The position numbers and the translations under genes were made by a program. The notes under the pieces were generated by a model, which saw nothing but the letters and a program-made list of their open reading frames with translations, searched no databases and was not told the DNA's origin. From assembly GCF_902497785.1 (NCBI RefSeq), contig NZ_CABVHK010000025.1, positions 1-64,000 on the forward strand: 64,000 bases of DNA. The letters run 5' to 3'. The stretch is from Pseudomonas fluorescens. Its GTDB lineage: Bacteria; Pseudomonadota; Gammaproteobacteria; Pseudomonadales; Pseudomonadaceae. How positions within the stretch are numbered: position 1 is the first letter of the stretch; the number at the start of each line of letters is the position of its first letter. This document shows, piece by piece, positions 15,944 through 24,135 of this stretch.

Positions 15944-16675
15944 ATGTTCACCAAGCAGCGTTTGATTATTGTCGCTACGGCTGTGGCCTTGCTGTCTGGC
16001 TGCGCCTCGCCCAATCCTTACGACAATCAGGGCCAGGCCGACGGTGGCTCCACGGGCATGAGCAAAACCGCGAAGTACGGTGGCCTGGGTGCCTTGGCCG
16101 GTGCACTGGCCGGTGCGGCCATCGACCACAACAACCGTGGCAAGGGTGCGCTGATTGGCGCCGCCGTGGTGGGGGCTTCCGCCGCCGGTTACGGCTACTA
16201 CGCCGACCAGCAAGAGAAAAAGCTGCGCGCCAGCATGGCCAATACTGGCGTTGAAGTGCAACGCCAGGGTGATCAGATCAAGTTGATCATGCCGGGCAAC
16301 ATCACGTTCGCCACCGATTCGGCGAATATCGCTTCCAGCTTCTATCAGCCGTTGAATAATCTGGCCGGCTCGCTCAAGGAGTTCAGTCAGAACCAGATCG
16401 AAATCGTCGGCTACACCGACAGCACGGGCAGCCGTCAGCACAACATGGACCTGTCCCAGCGTCGCGCCCAGAGCGTGGCAACGTACCTGACGTCGCAAGG
16501 CGTCAGCGGAACCAACCTGAGCGCCCGTGGCGCCGGTCCGGATAACCCGGTTGCCAGCAACGGCGACGTCAATGGGCGGGCGCAGAACCGTCGGGTCGAA
16601 GTCAACCTGAAGGCGATTCCGGGCCAGCAGTATGGTGGTCAGCAGCAGCCAGGGACGGTGCAGCAGTACCCATAA
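15944..16675 (+). CDS. OmpA-family lipoprotein (YiaD-like)
   Basis: A 243-residue envelope protein. A lipoprotein signal ends LLSGC, with lipidated Cys20. A Gly/Ala-rich glycine-zipper segment follows (GGLGALAGALAGAAIDHNNRG, then GALIGAAVVGASAAGYGYYA). The C-terminal OmpA peptidoglycan-binding domain has VGYTDSTGSRQHN and the signature LSQRRAQSVATYL ... NRRVEVNLK. It is probably anchored to a membrane with the OmpA domain holding peptidoglycan diaminopimelate. The tail after residue 225 is Gln/Gly-rich and disordered. A strong terminator follows. Confidence 0.92.
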   Translation: MFTKQRLIIVATAVALLSGCASPNPYDNQGQADGGSTGMSKTAKYGGLGALAGALAGAAIDHNNRGKGALIGAAVVGASAAGYGYYADQQEKKLRASMANTGVEVQRQGDQIKLIMPGNITFATDSANIASSFYQPLNNLAGSLKEFSQNQIEIVGYTDSTGSRQHNMDLSQRRAQSVATYLTSQGVSGTNLSARGAGPDNPVASNGDVNGRAQNRRVEVNLKAIPGQQYGGQQQPGTVQQYP

Positions 16676-16696
16676 TTGCCTGACTGAACCCCAGGC

Positions 16697-16740
16697 AAAA
16701 AAAAACCGCCCGATCCTCAACAGATCGGGCGGTTTTTTTA
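16697..16740 (+). terminator. Rho-independent terminator after the OmpA-family gene
   Basis: A stem of CCGCCCGATC pairing with GATCGGGCGG, with an A-run before and a T-run after (16733-16739). The A-run makes it potentially bidirectional, so it could also stop transcripts from the opposing zapG gene. Confidence 0.93.
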
Positions 16741-16745
16741 TGCCC

Positions 16746-16838
16746 GTAGGAGCTGTCGAGTGCAACGAGGCTGCGATCTTTTGATTTTTGAAAGCAAGAT
16801 CAAAAGATCGCAGCCTCGTTGCACTCGACAGCTCCTAC
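16746..16838. repeat. REPIN, type B variant
   Basis: Inverted arms GTAGGAGCTGTCGAGTGCAA... (16746 on) and its complement ending CAGCTCCTAC at 16838. It has the same altered middle as the copy at 12171, and the centre holds two complementary GATCTTTTGATC-like stretches. The right end is 11 bases from the zapG stop codon. Confidence 0.92.
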
Positions 16839-16848
16839 CGGGGGGCTT

Positions 16849-17283
16849 TTACTTCTTCAGGCCGTAATGCTCGTCGAGCATGCCCGGCGCATTCGGGGCT
16901 TTGGGGGCGTAGTCGCGAGGCGGCTCCTGATTGCGCGGTGGCGTCAGGCGTTCCCGTGGGGCCACTGCCGTGTCGGCGTGCAGCGAGGCCAGCAGGCGTT
17001 GGCGGGTCTGCTCGTCCAGGGCCAGGCGATTGGCACCCTCGGCGAGATGATCCTGCACTTCCTGATAGCTCTGAGTCAGTTTCTTGACCAGGGTGGCAGT
17101 GCTGTTGAAGTGGGTGACCACCTCGTTCTGATAACTGTCGAAACGTTCCTGAATGTCATCCAGCTGACGTTGTGTGCTGCTCGGCGCGGCGTTCGGCACC
17201 AGGCGAGCGATCAGGAAACCAACGGCGACACCCACAACCAGGGCAAGAGTCGGCAACAACCAAACTAAGAGCGAGTGTTCCAC
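16849..17283 (-). CDS. zapG: ZapG/YhcB (DUF1043) family inner-membrane division-associated protein
   Basis: A 144-residue protein with one N-terminal transmembrane helix (LLVWLLPTLALVVGVAVGFLIARL). A charged coiled-coil region follows (QRQLDDIQERFDSYQNEVVTHF, then LVKKLTQSYQEVQDHL) and then a Pro-rich tail. This is the DUF1043/YhcB pattern. E. coli YhcB/ZapG couples cell division and envelope synthesis through contacts with the divisome and elongasome. Its divergent neighbour is an alpha/beta hydrolase; the 144-base gap between them must hold both promoters. Confidence 0.88.
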   Translation of the reverse strand: MEHSLLVWLLPTLALVVGVAVGFLIARLVPNAAPSSTQRQLDDIQERFDSYQNEVVTHFNSTATLVKKLTQSYQEVQDHLAEGANRLALDEQTRQRLLASLHADTAVAPRERLTPPRNQEPPRDYAPKAPNAPGMLDEHYGLKK

Positions 17284-17427
17284 GAGTCCTTCCTCTATAA
17301 ACGGCTTTGCTTTACGTTAACGGCTCGAACCTGCGCTGTATACCGCGATTCACTCGCAATACATCGGCACAGACAATTTGCTAGACGAGTCGACCCGATT
17401 CGAGGTCACGGAGTTCCTTCCTTGCTT

Positions 17428-18057
17428 ATGCGCGAAACCCCTGTAGTCATTGCTGGTCCGGTCGGCCAACTGGAAGCTCTTTACCTGGATAATGAAGCGC
17501 CACGCGGCATCGCGTTGATCTGCCATCCGAACCCGGTGCAGGGCGGCACCATGCTCAACAAAGTGGTCTCGACCCTGCAGCGCACCGCGCGCGATGCCGG
17601 TTTGATCACCTTGCGTTTCAACTACCGTGGCGTCGGCGCCAGCGAAGGTGCGCACGACATGGGCACTGGCGAAGTCGATGATGCCCAGGCTGCGACCGAA
17701 TGGTTGCGGGCGAAACATCCTGATTTGCCGCTGACCCTGTTCGGGTTCTCCTTCGGCGGATTTGTTGCCGCAAGTCTCGGCGGGCGTCTCGAAGCCACCG
17801 GCGAACAGCTCAAGCATGTGTTCATGGTCGCGCCTGCGGTCATGCGCCTGGGCGATCAGGATCAACTGCCACAGCAAGGCGAGTTGACCCTGATCCAGCC
17901 GGAAACCGACGAAGTCATCGACCCGCAGGCTGTTTACGACTGGTCCGACACACTCGAGCGCCCCCACGAGCTGCTGAAAGTGGCAGAATGCGGACACTTT
18001 TTTCATGGCAAGCTCACCGATCTCAAGGATCTGATCCTGCCGCGCCTTTCGAATTGA
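17428..18057 (+). CDS. Alpha/beta hydrolase (YsgA/CocE-like small serine hydrolase)
   Basis: A 209-residue alpha/beta hydrolase. The nucleophile elbow is GFSFGG with Ser108, the oxyanion region is CHPNPVQGGTM, and the late ECGHFFHG carries the catalytic His. It has no signal peptide, so it should be cytoplasmic. It belongs to the compact hydrolase family found in many proteobacteria next to trpS, whose natural ester substrate is unknown. ATG at 17428 begins MRETPVVIAGPVGQLEALYL; the open frame back to 17275 runs through the divergent promoter region. trpS starts 24 bases after the stop. Confidence 0.85.
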   Translation: MRETPVVIAGPVGQLEALYLDNEAPRGIALICHPNPVQGGTMLNKVVSTLQRTARDAGLITLRFNYRGVGASEGAHDMGTGEVDDAQAATEWLRAKHPDLPLTLFGFSFGGFVAASLGGRLEATGEQLKHVFMVAPAVMRLGDQDQLPQQGELTLIQPETDEVIDPQAVYDWSDTLERPHELLKVAECGHFFHGKLTDLKDLILPRLSN

Positions 18058-18081
18058 TTGCAGTCTGACAAGCGATTACCC

Positions 18082-19437
18082 ATGACGACTCGTACCCGTA
18101 TCCTCACCGGCATCACCACCACCGGCACCCCGCACCTGGGCAACTACGCCGGCGCCATCCGCCCGGCGATCCTCGCCAGCCGTGACAGCAATGCCGATTC
18201 GTTCTACTTCCTCGCCGACTACCACGCCCTGATCAAATGCGATGACCCGCTGCGCATCCAGCGCTCGCGTCTGGAAATCGCCGCGACCTGGCTGGCCGGT
18301 GGCCTGGATGTGGACCGCGTGACGTTCTACCGCCAGTCCGACATCCCGGAAATACCCGAGCTCACCTGGCTGCTGACCTGCGTTGCCGCCAAGGGCCTGC
18401 TCAACCGCGCCCACGCCTATAAGGCTTCGGTGGACAAAAACGTCGAAACCGGCGAAGACCCGGACGCCGGCATCACCATGGGCTTGTACAGCTACCCGGT
18501 ATTGATGGCCGCGGACATTCTGATGTTCAACGCGCACAAGGTCCCGGTCGGTCGTGACCAGATCCAGCACGTGGAAATGGCCCGGGACATCGGCCAGCGC
18601 TTCAACCACCTGTTTGGCCAGGGCAAAGAATTCTTCACCATGCCCGAGGCGCTGATTGAAGAAAGCGTCGCCACGTTGCCAGGTCTCGACGGTCGCAAAA
18701 TGTCGAAGAGCTACGACAACACCATTCCGTTGTTCAGCAGCGCCAAAGAGATGAAGGACGCGATTTCGCGGATCGTCACCGACTCCCGCGCACCGGGCGA
18801 AGCCAAAGATCCGGACAATTCACACCTGTTTACCCTGTTCCAGGCGTTCGCCACGCCGGCGCAATCCGACGAATTCCGCAGCGAACTGTTGCAGGGCCTG
18901 GGCTGGGGCGAGGCAAAGAACCGTCTGTTCCAGTTGCTCGACAGCGAACTGGGCGAGTCGCGCGAGCGTTATCACCAACTGATCGAACGCCCGGCAGACC
19001 TGGAAGACATCCTGCAGATCGGCGCCAAAAAGGCCCGCGCCGTGGCGACGCCATTTCTCAATGAACTGCGTGAAGCGGTGGGCCTGCGTTCTTTCGTGGC
19101 CCAGACCCAAGTCGCCGCGACCAGCAAAAAGAAAGCCGCGAAAGCCGCGCGTTTCGTCAGTTTCCGTGAAGACGACGGCAGCTTCCGTTTCCGTCTGCTG
19201 GCGGCTGATGGCGAGCAATTGCTGCTCTCGCGCAACTTCGCCGACGGTAAAACCGCCGGTCAGGTGACCAAGCAACTGCAAGCCGGTCAGCCTCTGGACG
19301 TGCGCAATGAAGACCTGAGCTTCAGCGTCTGGCTGGAAGGCGACTGCGTGGCCGACAGCCCGGCGTTCGCCGACAGTGCTGCTCGCGACGTGGCTATCGA
19401 CGCGCTGCGAATCGCGCTGACGCCGGTTCAGGAATAA
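18082..19437 (+). CDS. trpS: Tryptophan--tRNA ligase, long form with C-terminal extension
   Basis: A 451-residue class I synthetase that charges tRNA-Trp. The HIGH-type motif appears as TPHLGNY near residue 15 and the KMSKS loop is intact (DGRKMSKSYDNT). The usual bacterial enzyme is about 330 residues. Here, after a Lys/Ala-rich linker (KKKAAKAA, about residue 350), a roughly 100-residue extension begins RFVSFREDDGSFRFRLLAAD, which resembles a DUF1508/YegP-like small domain. I believe this long form is normal for the genus. ATG at 18082 is the natural start. Confidence 0.95.
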   Translation: MTTRTRILTGITTTGTPHLGNYAGAIRPAILASRDSNADSFYFLADYHALIKCDDPLRIQRSRLEIAATWLAGGLDVDRVTFYRQSDIPEIPELTWLLTCVAAKGLLNRAHAYKASVDKNVETGEDPDAGITMGLYSYPVLMAADILMFNAHKVPVGRDQIQHVEMARDIGQRFNHLFGQGKEFFTMPEALIEESVATLPGLDGRKMSKSYDNTIPLFSSAKEMKDAISRIVTDSRAPGEAKDPDNSHLFTLFQAFATPAQSDEFRSELLQGLGWGEAKNRLFQLLDSELGESRERYHQLIERPADLEDILQIGAKKARAVATPFLNELREAVGLRSFVAQTQVAATSKKKAAKAARFVSFREDDGSFRFRLLAADGEQLLLSRNFADGKTAGQVTKQLQAGQPLDVRNEDLSFSVWLEGDCVADSPAFADSAARDVAIDALRIALTPVQE

Positions 19438-19477
19438 TCAGCGGCTCGGTCCGACCAAGGGCCGATTGCCATTCCCA

Positions 19478-19508
19478 CGGGCCGTCGCTACAGTGACGGC
19501 CCGTTTTT
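19478..19508 (+). terminator. Rho-independent terminator between trpS and zapE
   Basis: CGGGCCGTC (19478-19486) pairs with GACGGCCCG (19495-19503), an 8-base loop between, followed by five Ts. It ends 19 bases before the zapE start, so zapE may be transcribed partly by read-through. Confidence 0.9.
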
Positions 19509-19527
19509 GTTGCCTTGCTAACGAATT

Positions 19528-20622
19528 ATGACGCCCCTAGAACGATATCAAGCTGATCTGAAACGCCCGGACTTCTTCCATGACGCCGCGCAAGAAACCG
19601 CCGTGCGCCATTTGCAGCGCCTGTATGACGATCTGGTCGCGGCCTCGCAGAGCAAGCCGGGCCTGCTCGGCAAGCTGTTCGGCAAGAAAGAACAGGCGCC
19701 GGTCAAGGGCCTGTATTTCTGGGGCGGCGTGGGTCGCGGCAAGACTTACCTGGTCGACACCTTCTTCGAAGCGCTGCCGTTCAAGGAAAAAACCCGCACT
19801 CACTTCCACCGCTTCATGAAGCGCGTGCACGAAGAGATGAAGACCCTCGGCGGCGAGAAGAATCCGCTGACCCTCATCGCCAAGCGTTTCTCCGACGAGT
19901 CGCGAGTGATCTGCTTCGATGAGTTCTTCGTCTCCGACATCACCGACGCGATGATCCTCGGCACGTTGATGGAAGAGCTGTTCAAGAACGGCGTGACCCT
20001 GGTCGCGACCTCGAACATCGTGCCGGATGGACTGTACAAGGACGGCCTGCAACGTGCGCGCTTCCTGCCGGCCATTGCGCTGATCAAGCAAAACACCGAG
20101 ATCGTCAACGTCGACAGCGGCGTCGATTATCGTCTGCGTCACCTCGAGCAAGCGGAGCTGTTCCACTTCCCGCTCGACGAAGCCTCCCACGAAAGCTTGC
20201 GCAAGAGTTTCCGGGCGCTGACACCGGAATGCACGGCGGCCATCGAGAACGATGTGCTGATGATCGAGAACCGCGAAATTCGCGCGTTGCGCACCTGCGA
20301 CGACGTGGCGTGGTTCGATTTTCGCGAACTCTGCGACGGTCCGCGCAGCCAGAACGACTACATCGAGCTCGGCAAGATCTTCCACGCCGTGTTGCTCAGC
20401 GGTGTCGAGCAGATGAGCGTCACCACCGACGACATCGCCCGACGCTTCATCAACATGGTCGACGAGTTCTACGACCGCAACGTGAAGCTGATCATCTCTG
20501 CGGAAGTCGAGCTCAAAGATCTCTACACCGGCGGTCGCCTGAACTTCGAGTTCCAGCGCACCCTCAGTCGCTTGCTGGAAATGCAGTCCCACGAGTTTCT
20601 GTCGCGGGCGCATAAGCCGTAG
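19528..20622 (+). CDS. zapE: Cell division protein ZapE (AFG1-like ATPase)
   Basis: A 364-residue AAA-like P-loop ATPase. Walker A is GGVGRGKT (residues 66-73), Walker B is ICFDEFFVSDITDAMIL, and a C-terminal YDRNVKLIISAEVELKDLY segment is typical of the AFG1/ZapE family. In E. coli it associates with the Z ring and modulates FtsZ under stress or low oxygen. The length matches the family. The gene is preceded by a terminator and followed by another, so it is probably monocistronic. Confidence 0.93.
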   Translation: MTPLERYQADLKRPDFFHDAAQETAVRHLQRLYDDLVAASQSKPGLLGKLFGKKEQAPVKGLYFWGGVGRGKTYLVDTFFEALPFKEKTRTHFHRFMKRVHEEMKTLGGEKNPLTLIAKRFSDESRVICFDEFFVSDITDAMILGTLMEELFKNGVTLVATSNIVPDGLYKDGLQRARFLPAIALIKQNTEIVNVDSGVDYRLRHLEQAELFHFPLDEASHESLRKSFRALTPECTAAIENDVLMIENREIRALRTCDDVAWFDFRELCDGPRSQNDYIELGKIFHAVLLSGVEQMSVTTDDIARRFINMVDEFYDRNVKLIISAEVELKDLYTGGRLNFEFQRTLSRLLEMQSHEFLSRAHKP

Positions 20623-20636
20623 GATTTATCGGAAAC

Positions 20637-20666
20637 AAAAGGGCCTGCAAATGCAGGCCTTTTTTG
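20637..20666 (+). terminator. Rho-independent terminator of zapE
   Basis: AGGCCTGC-type stem: GGCCTGCA (from 20642) pairs with TGCAGGCC, with a short AA loop region and an A-run before it, followed by six Ts ending at 20665. Confidence 0.92.
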
Positions 20667-20681
20667 TGCGCTTATGCCCAT

Positions 20682-20771
20682 TGTGGGAGCGAGCCTGCTC
20701 GCGAAAGCTGACTTTCATTCAACAATGAAGTCAACTGAAGGACCGTTTTCGCGAGCAGGCTCGCTCCCACA
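20682..20771. repeat. REPIN, type A
   Basis: Inverted arms TGTGGGAGCGAGCCTGCTCG... (from 20682) and its complement ending at 20771. It marks the boundary between the conserved zapE region and the accessory asparaginase block, and its right arm is 9 bases from the asparaginase stop codon. Confidence 0.93.
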
Positions 20772-20780
20772 GGTTTTGCA

Positions 20781-21761
20781 TCAATCTTGGGAGAGAAGGC
20801 TCGCCAATTCGTTTTGCCGCTGGCAACCCACCAACAGCCACAGCAAGATCCTGGCTTTGCGTGGACAGAGAAACCCGGCCATCACCGCGCCTCTGCGCGT
20901 CAGGTCTATCTCGCCGCCCTTGAAGCCATACGTCGAGTGCGCTGTGGAGCCGGAGCCGGTCCTCGTGGCAATGATGACGGGAATTTCCCTGGCGATTATT
21001 TCGATCCCCTCAGCCCAGTTCCCGGACACATGGCCCGCACCAAATCCCGCGATCACCAGCCCGTCGTAACCCAGCCCCAGGATGCTTTCCAGTAACAGAC
21101 TGTCGGCGGACAGCGACGCTTCCAGCAGGGCAATCCTGTGCGTGGTCTGGATCGGCAATGGCAGGACGCTGCGCAGGGGCGGCGGTCTTAGATAGCGCAC
21201 CCTGTCCTCCAGCAGCAGGCCCGCAGGACCGGTGCCCGGGGAAGAAAACGCCTGCACCGCCAACGAGTCGGTTTTGCGCACCGCGTTCGCCGAGTGGATC
21301 TGCCCGCTCATGACCACCTGAACGCCGCGTTGGCGGCTGCTTTCGGCCAGTGCCACGCGGCAAGCATCCAGCAAATTTGCCGGTCCATCTGCCCCCGCCT
21401 GGCTTGCGGAACGCATTGCGCCCGTCAAGACCAGTGGTTCATCGTGTTCCCACAGGTAGTCAAAAAACGTCGCGGTTTCTTCCAGCGTGTCGGTGCCTTG
21501 AATGATGACAACACCTGACGCGCCTTGCTTGATCTGGAAATTCGCCCAGGACAGCACGCTCAACAGGAATTCGAAATCCAGTGACGCACTGGGCAGCAGT
21601 CCGAGGGTTTCAATCGTCACCTCGGCGAGCAGGGTCAATTCCGGTACGGAGGCCAGCAGGGTTTCGCCACTGACCGTCGGGATAACGCCTTCGCCAACGT
21701 TCCCGGCTTGCATGCTCACGGTACCGCCAAGGGCCGCAATGGCCAGTTTGGGCAAGTCCAT
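20781..21761 (-). CDS. L-asparaginase family amidohydrolase
   Basis: A 326-residue enzyme of the bacterial type I/II asparaginase family, which hydrolyses asparagine or glutamine side-chain amides to free ammonia. Both active-site threonine motifs are present: LGGTVSM (Thr14) and IIQGTDTLEETA (Thr90-Asp91). There is no signal peptide, so it should be cytoplasmic. It is the last gene of a minus-strand block with a duplicated membrane protein, a nitrilase-family amidase and an amino-acid monooxygenase-like flavoenzyme, so its substrate may be an amide made in that pathway rather than asparagine itself. GAGGT lies 7 bases before ATG at 21761. Confidence 0.88.
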   Translation of the reverse strand: MDLPKLAIAALGGTVSMQAGNVGEGVIPTVSGETLLASVPELTLLAEVTIETLGLLPSASLDFEFLLSVLSWANFQIKQGASGVVIIQGTDTLEETATFFDYLWEHDEPLVLTGAMRSASQAGADGPANLLDACRVALAESSRQRGVQVVMSGQIHSANAVRKTDSLAVQAFSSPGTGPAGLLLEDRVRYLRPPPLRSVLPLPIQTTHRIALLEASLSADSLLLESILGLGYDGLVIAGFGAGHVSGNWAEGIEIIAREIPVIIATRTGSGSTAHSTYGFKGGEIDLTRRGAVMAGFLCPRKARILLWLLVGCQRQNELASLLSQD

Positions 21762-21825
21762 GTAATACCTCGCTTGGGTGGAAATGAAGTCGGCTGTACC
21801 CGTTCGAGGTACAGCCGAGTGGCGA

Positions 21826-23022
21826 TCAGTCGTTTATCAGGAAACCGATAAACGGAATGATCAGCAGCGTACTGATGGCCATCGACAGCACATTACCGAT
21901 GAAGCCATGCATGTCGGGCGGCAATCGCCTGGCAATGGCGCACGCCAGGGGCGGTGCGATCAAGGCCCCCAACAGCGCACTCATGACAATCACTGGCCAG
22001 CTGCCGCCGTACGTCAGAACCGCCGCCGGTACCACGGATACCAGCGGGACGTAGGTGGGGTACCAGCCGAGCGACATCCAGTGCCGACGCCAGATCACCA
22101 CGCCCAGCGCCGAGGTCAGCGCCTGTGCGCCGATCAGCTGTGGCAGCAACGCCGAGCCGTACGCCGGACTCAGCGGGTTCAGCGTAAACGCCAACAGTGC
22201 GCCCGCTATCAAACCGAGGCTGGCCCATTCGTTGCCATAGAACGGCGCTTCGGAAAAGTCGGCCAGTACCCGGCGCACGCTCCAGAAGACACCATAGTCG
22301 GGTGCTTTTGTGGTGTCAGGCAAAGGGGCTGGCGGCAGACTGCAGGCAGCGGATTTCACCAGGCCTGGCAGGTAACGACAGAGTAAAAAGGCCAGCACGC
22401 TGGCGACCGCCATGCCCGAGACATTGCCGATCACCACCGGCAGGCCCAGCGGCTTGCAGACGTAGTTGACGATCAGCAAACACATCGGCGTGACGAGTAC
22501 CGCGCCCATGATTGCGCCATTGATCGTGACCTTCCAGCCCCTGCCAAACATCAGCACCATCGCCGCCGGCAGTGACACAAATGCGGCGAACGTCGGTTGC
22601 CAGCTGTCGGCTGTCACCGTCCAGCCCCACAGCAGGTTGCTCAGCAACAGCCCAAGCAACGAACTGGTCACCAGCCACGGCCATAATCCGCTGCCGTAGC
22701 AGATGGCAAAGCCTTGCCAGGATTTTCCGGTGCGGTTCGCCCGGTAGGCCAGATAGGCGCCCGCCAACAACCCGATGGAAGCGAACTCGTGTTTGTAGAA
22801 CGCCACCTCACTGATGTCTCCCAGCACCCAGCGCAACCACGCGTTCGGATCGGGGAGGCTTGAGACCAAGTGACTGTAATCAGGCCAGTCGGCGGCCCAG
22901 GCAGAGCGGTGGGTGAATGACAGCCAGAGGATCAGCGATGCCAAGCCGAGCATGAGCATAAGCGCCGTCAGGTCGAGTAGTGCGTGACGGTTTTGCGGGC
23001 GTTTTTCGATTGTCGATTCCAT
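21826..23022 (-). CDS. Polytopic membrane protein with an internal tandem duplication; family not recognised
   Basis: A 398-residue hydrophobic protein, predicted inner-membrane, with one N-terminal helix and then two homologous halves (about residues 66-220 and 252-396). Matching landmarks are SEVAFYKHEFASIGLLAGA (71-89) against SEAPFYGNEWASLGLIAGA (257-275), WQPTFAAFVSLPAA (141-154) against WYPTYVPLVSVVPAA (320-334), and IGNVSGMAVASVL (198-210) against IGNVLSMAISTLL (375-387). Inverted or parallel repeats of this kind are common in transporters. Its place 16 bases after the nitrilase-family gene and 64 before the asparaginase suggests it moves their substrate or product. I do not know the family. 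Confidence 0.75.
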   Translation of the reverse strand: MESTIEKRPQNRHALLDLTALMLMLGLASLILWLSFTHRSAWAADWPDYSHLVSSLPDPNAWLRWVLGDISEVAFYKHEFASIGLLAGAYLAYRANRTGKSWQGFAICYGSGLWPWLVTSSLLGLLLSNLLWGWTVTADSWQPTFAAFVSLPAAMVLMFGRGWKVTINGAIMGAVLVTPMCLLIVNYVCKPLGLPVVIGNVSGMAVASVLAFLLCRYLPGLVKSAACSLPPAPLPDTTKAPDYGVFWSVRRVLADFSEAPFYGNEWASLGLIAGALLAFTLNPLSPAYGSALLPQLIGAQALTSALGVVIWRRHWMSLGWYPTYVPLVSVVPAAVLTYGGSWPVIVMSALLGALIAPPLACAIARRLPPDMHGFIGNVLSMAISTLLIIPFIGFLIND

Positions 23023-23038
23023 TGGTCATGGCCCCTTA

Positions 23039-23926
23039 TCAGCGCGGCAGACAAGGGTGTCGGGTGTAACCGAGCATCTGATCGAAGAGGTCGGTTCGAC
23101 GATCGCGATGCAGGTCATTCAGGTCATTCCAGATCGGTGCGCTGCGGGAACTGGTCAGGTCGATATCGGCGAACAGGATTTCCTGCTGGTCGGCGGACGC
23201 CACCGCGCCAATCGGCCAGCCATTGGTCCCCGCAATCAACGAACAACCCAGGTACCGGGCGCCTCGCTCTTCGCCGATGCGGCTGGCGGCGGCGATAAAC
23301 ACGTTGTTTACATGGGCGGCGGTCATCGTCAGGTACGACGCCATGCACTTGCCGGCCTCATCGAACAACGGTGGTGGGGTCCAGACCCAGTTGTTCAGGC
23401 TGCAAATGATGTCGGCGCCTTGCTGGCTGAGGATTCGCGGCACTTCCGGAAACCAGATGTCCCAGCAGATCAACAGGCCGATGCGGCCGATCGGAGTGTC
23501 GAAAACCGGGAAACCCAGGTCACCGGGGGTGAACCAGAGTTTCTCCAGGTTCCATAAATGCGCCTTTCGATACTTGCCGATAAACCCCTCAGGTCCCACC
23601 AGTACGCCGGTGTTAAACAGGCGCATGCCATCGCGTTCGGTCAAACCGGCGACGAGGTAAACCTTGTGTTTGCGGGCGAACTCCATCCACACCTGCACAC
23701 TCGGCCCATCGGGAACCGCTTCCGCATGGGCGAAGGCATCCTGGCGACTGCTGAAGAAATATCCGGTGTTGGAAAGCTCAGGCAGGACGATCAGATTCGC
23801 CCCGCCGTTGACTGCTTCCAGCGCTAATTCCAGGCTGCAACGCAGGTTATCTGCACATTTTTCGGTGCCGACCTGAGGGTCGAATTGCACGACTGCTACA
23901 CGAACAGGGCTTGTTGGATCGCTCAT
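23039..23926 (-). CDS. Carbon-nitrogen hydrolase (nitrilase-superfamily amidase)
   Basis: A 295-residue nitrilase-superfamily enzyme with the full catalytic triad: Glu50 (LPELSNTGY), Lys121 (KYRKAHLW) and Cys154 (LLICWDIWFPE). The superfamily includes true nitrilases and many amidases. The closest functional analogue by context is DavA-type 5-aminovaleramidase, which acts after an amino-acid 2-monooxygenase. Here the flavoenzyme just upstream could supply the amide. It is cytoplasmic by lack of a signal. AGAGG precedes ATG at 23926, and the membrane-protein gene follows after 16 bases, so those two are surely co-transcribed. Confidence 0.87.
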   Translation of the reverse strand: MSDPTSPVRVAVVQFDPQVGTEKCADNLRCSLELALEAVNGGANLIVLPELSNTGYFFSSRQDAFAHAEAVPDGPSVQVWMEFARKHKVYLVAGLTERDGMRLFNTGVLVGPEGFIGKYRKAHLWNLEKLWFTPGDLGFPVFDTPIGRIGLLICWDIWFPEVPRILSQQGADIICSLNNWVWTPPPLFDEAGKCMASYLTMTAAHVNNVFIAAASRIGEERGARYLGCSLIAGTNGWPIGAVASADQQEILFADIDLTSSRSAPIWNDLNDLHRDRRTDLFDQMLGYTRHPCLPR

Positions 23927-24068
23927 TGCCGATGACCTCTTTTTTATTGTTATTCACGCCGTTTAATTGCGTGTTTATTAAGAGTTGAAACGGCAGGCGG
24001 GCGTAAGTCGGCGGCTTCCGGTACGGCTGTAGTCCGTTTCCGAAGATGCAGGGGCGAGGTGTTTAATC

Positions 24069-24089
24069 GCCCTGCCAGGACGGCAGGGC
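24069..24089. other. Stem-loop in the gap between flavoenzyme and nitrilase genes
   Basis: A perfect 8-bp stem GCCCTGCC / GGCAGGGC with a 5-base loop in the 209-base gap 23927-24135. No U-run follows on either strand, so it is more likely an mRNA processing or stability element than a terminator. I see no gene in the rest of this gap. Confidence 0.5.
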
Positions 24090-24135
24090 AGCAGAGCCAA
24101 TGCGTTGCTCGCAAGGCTCTGGGACGGGTGCTTGA

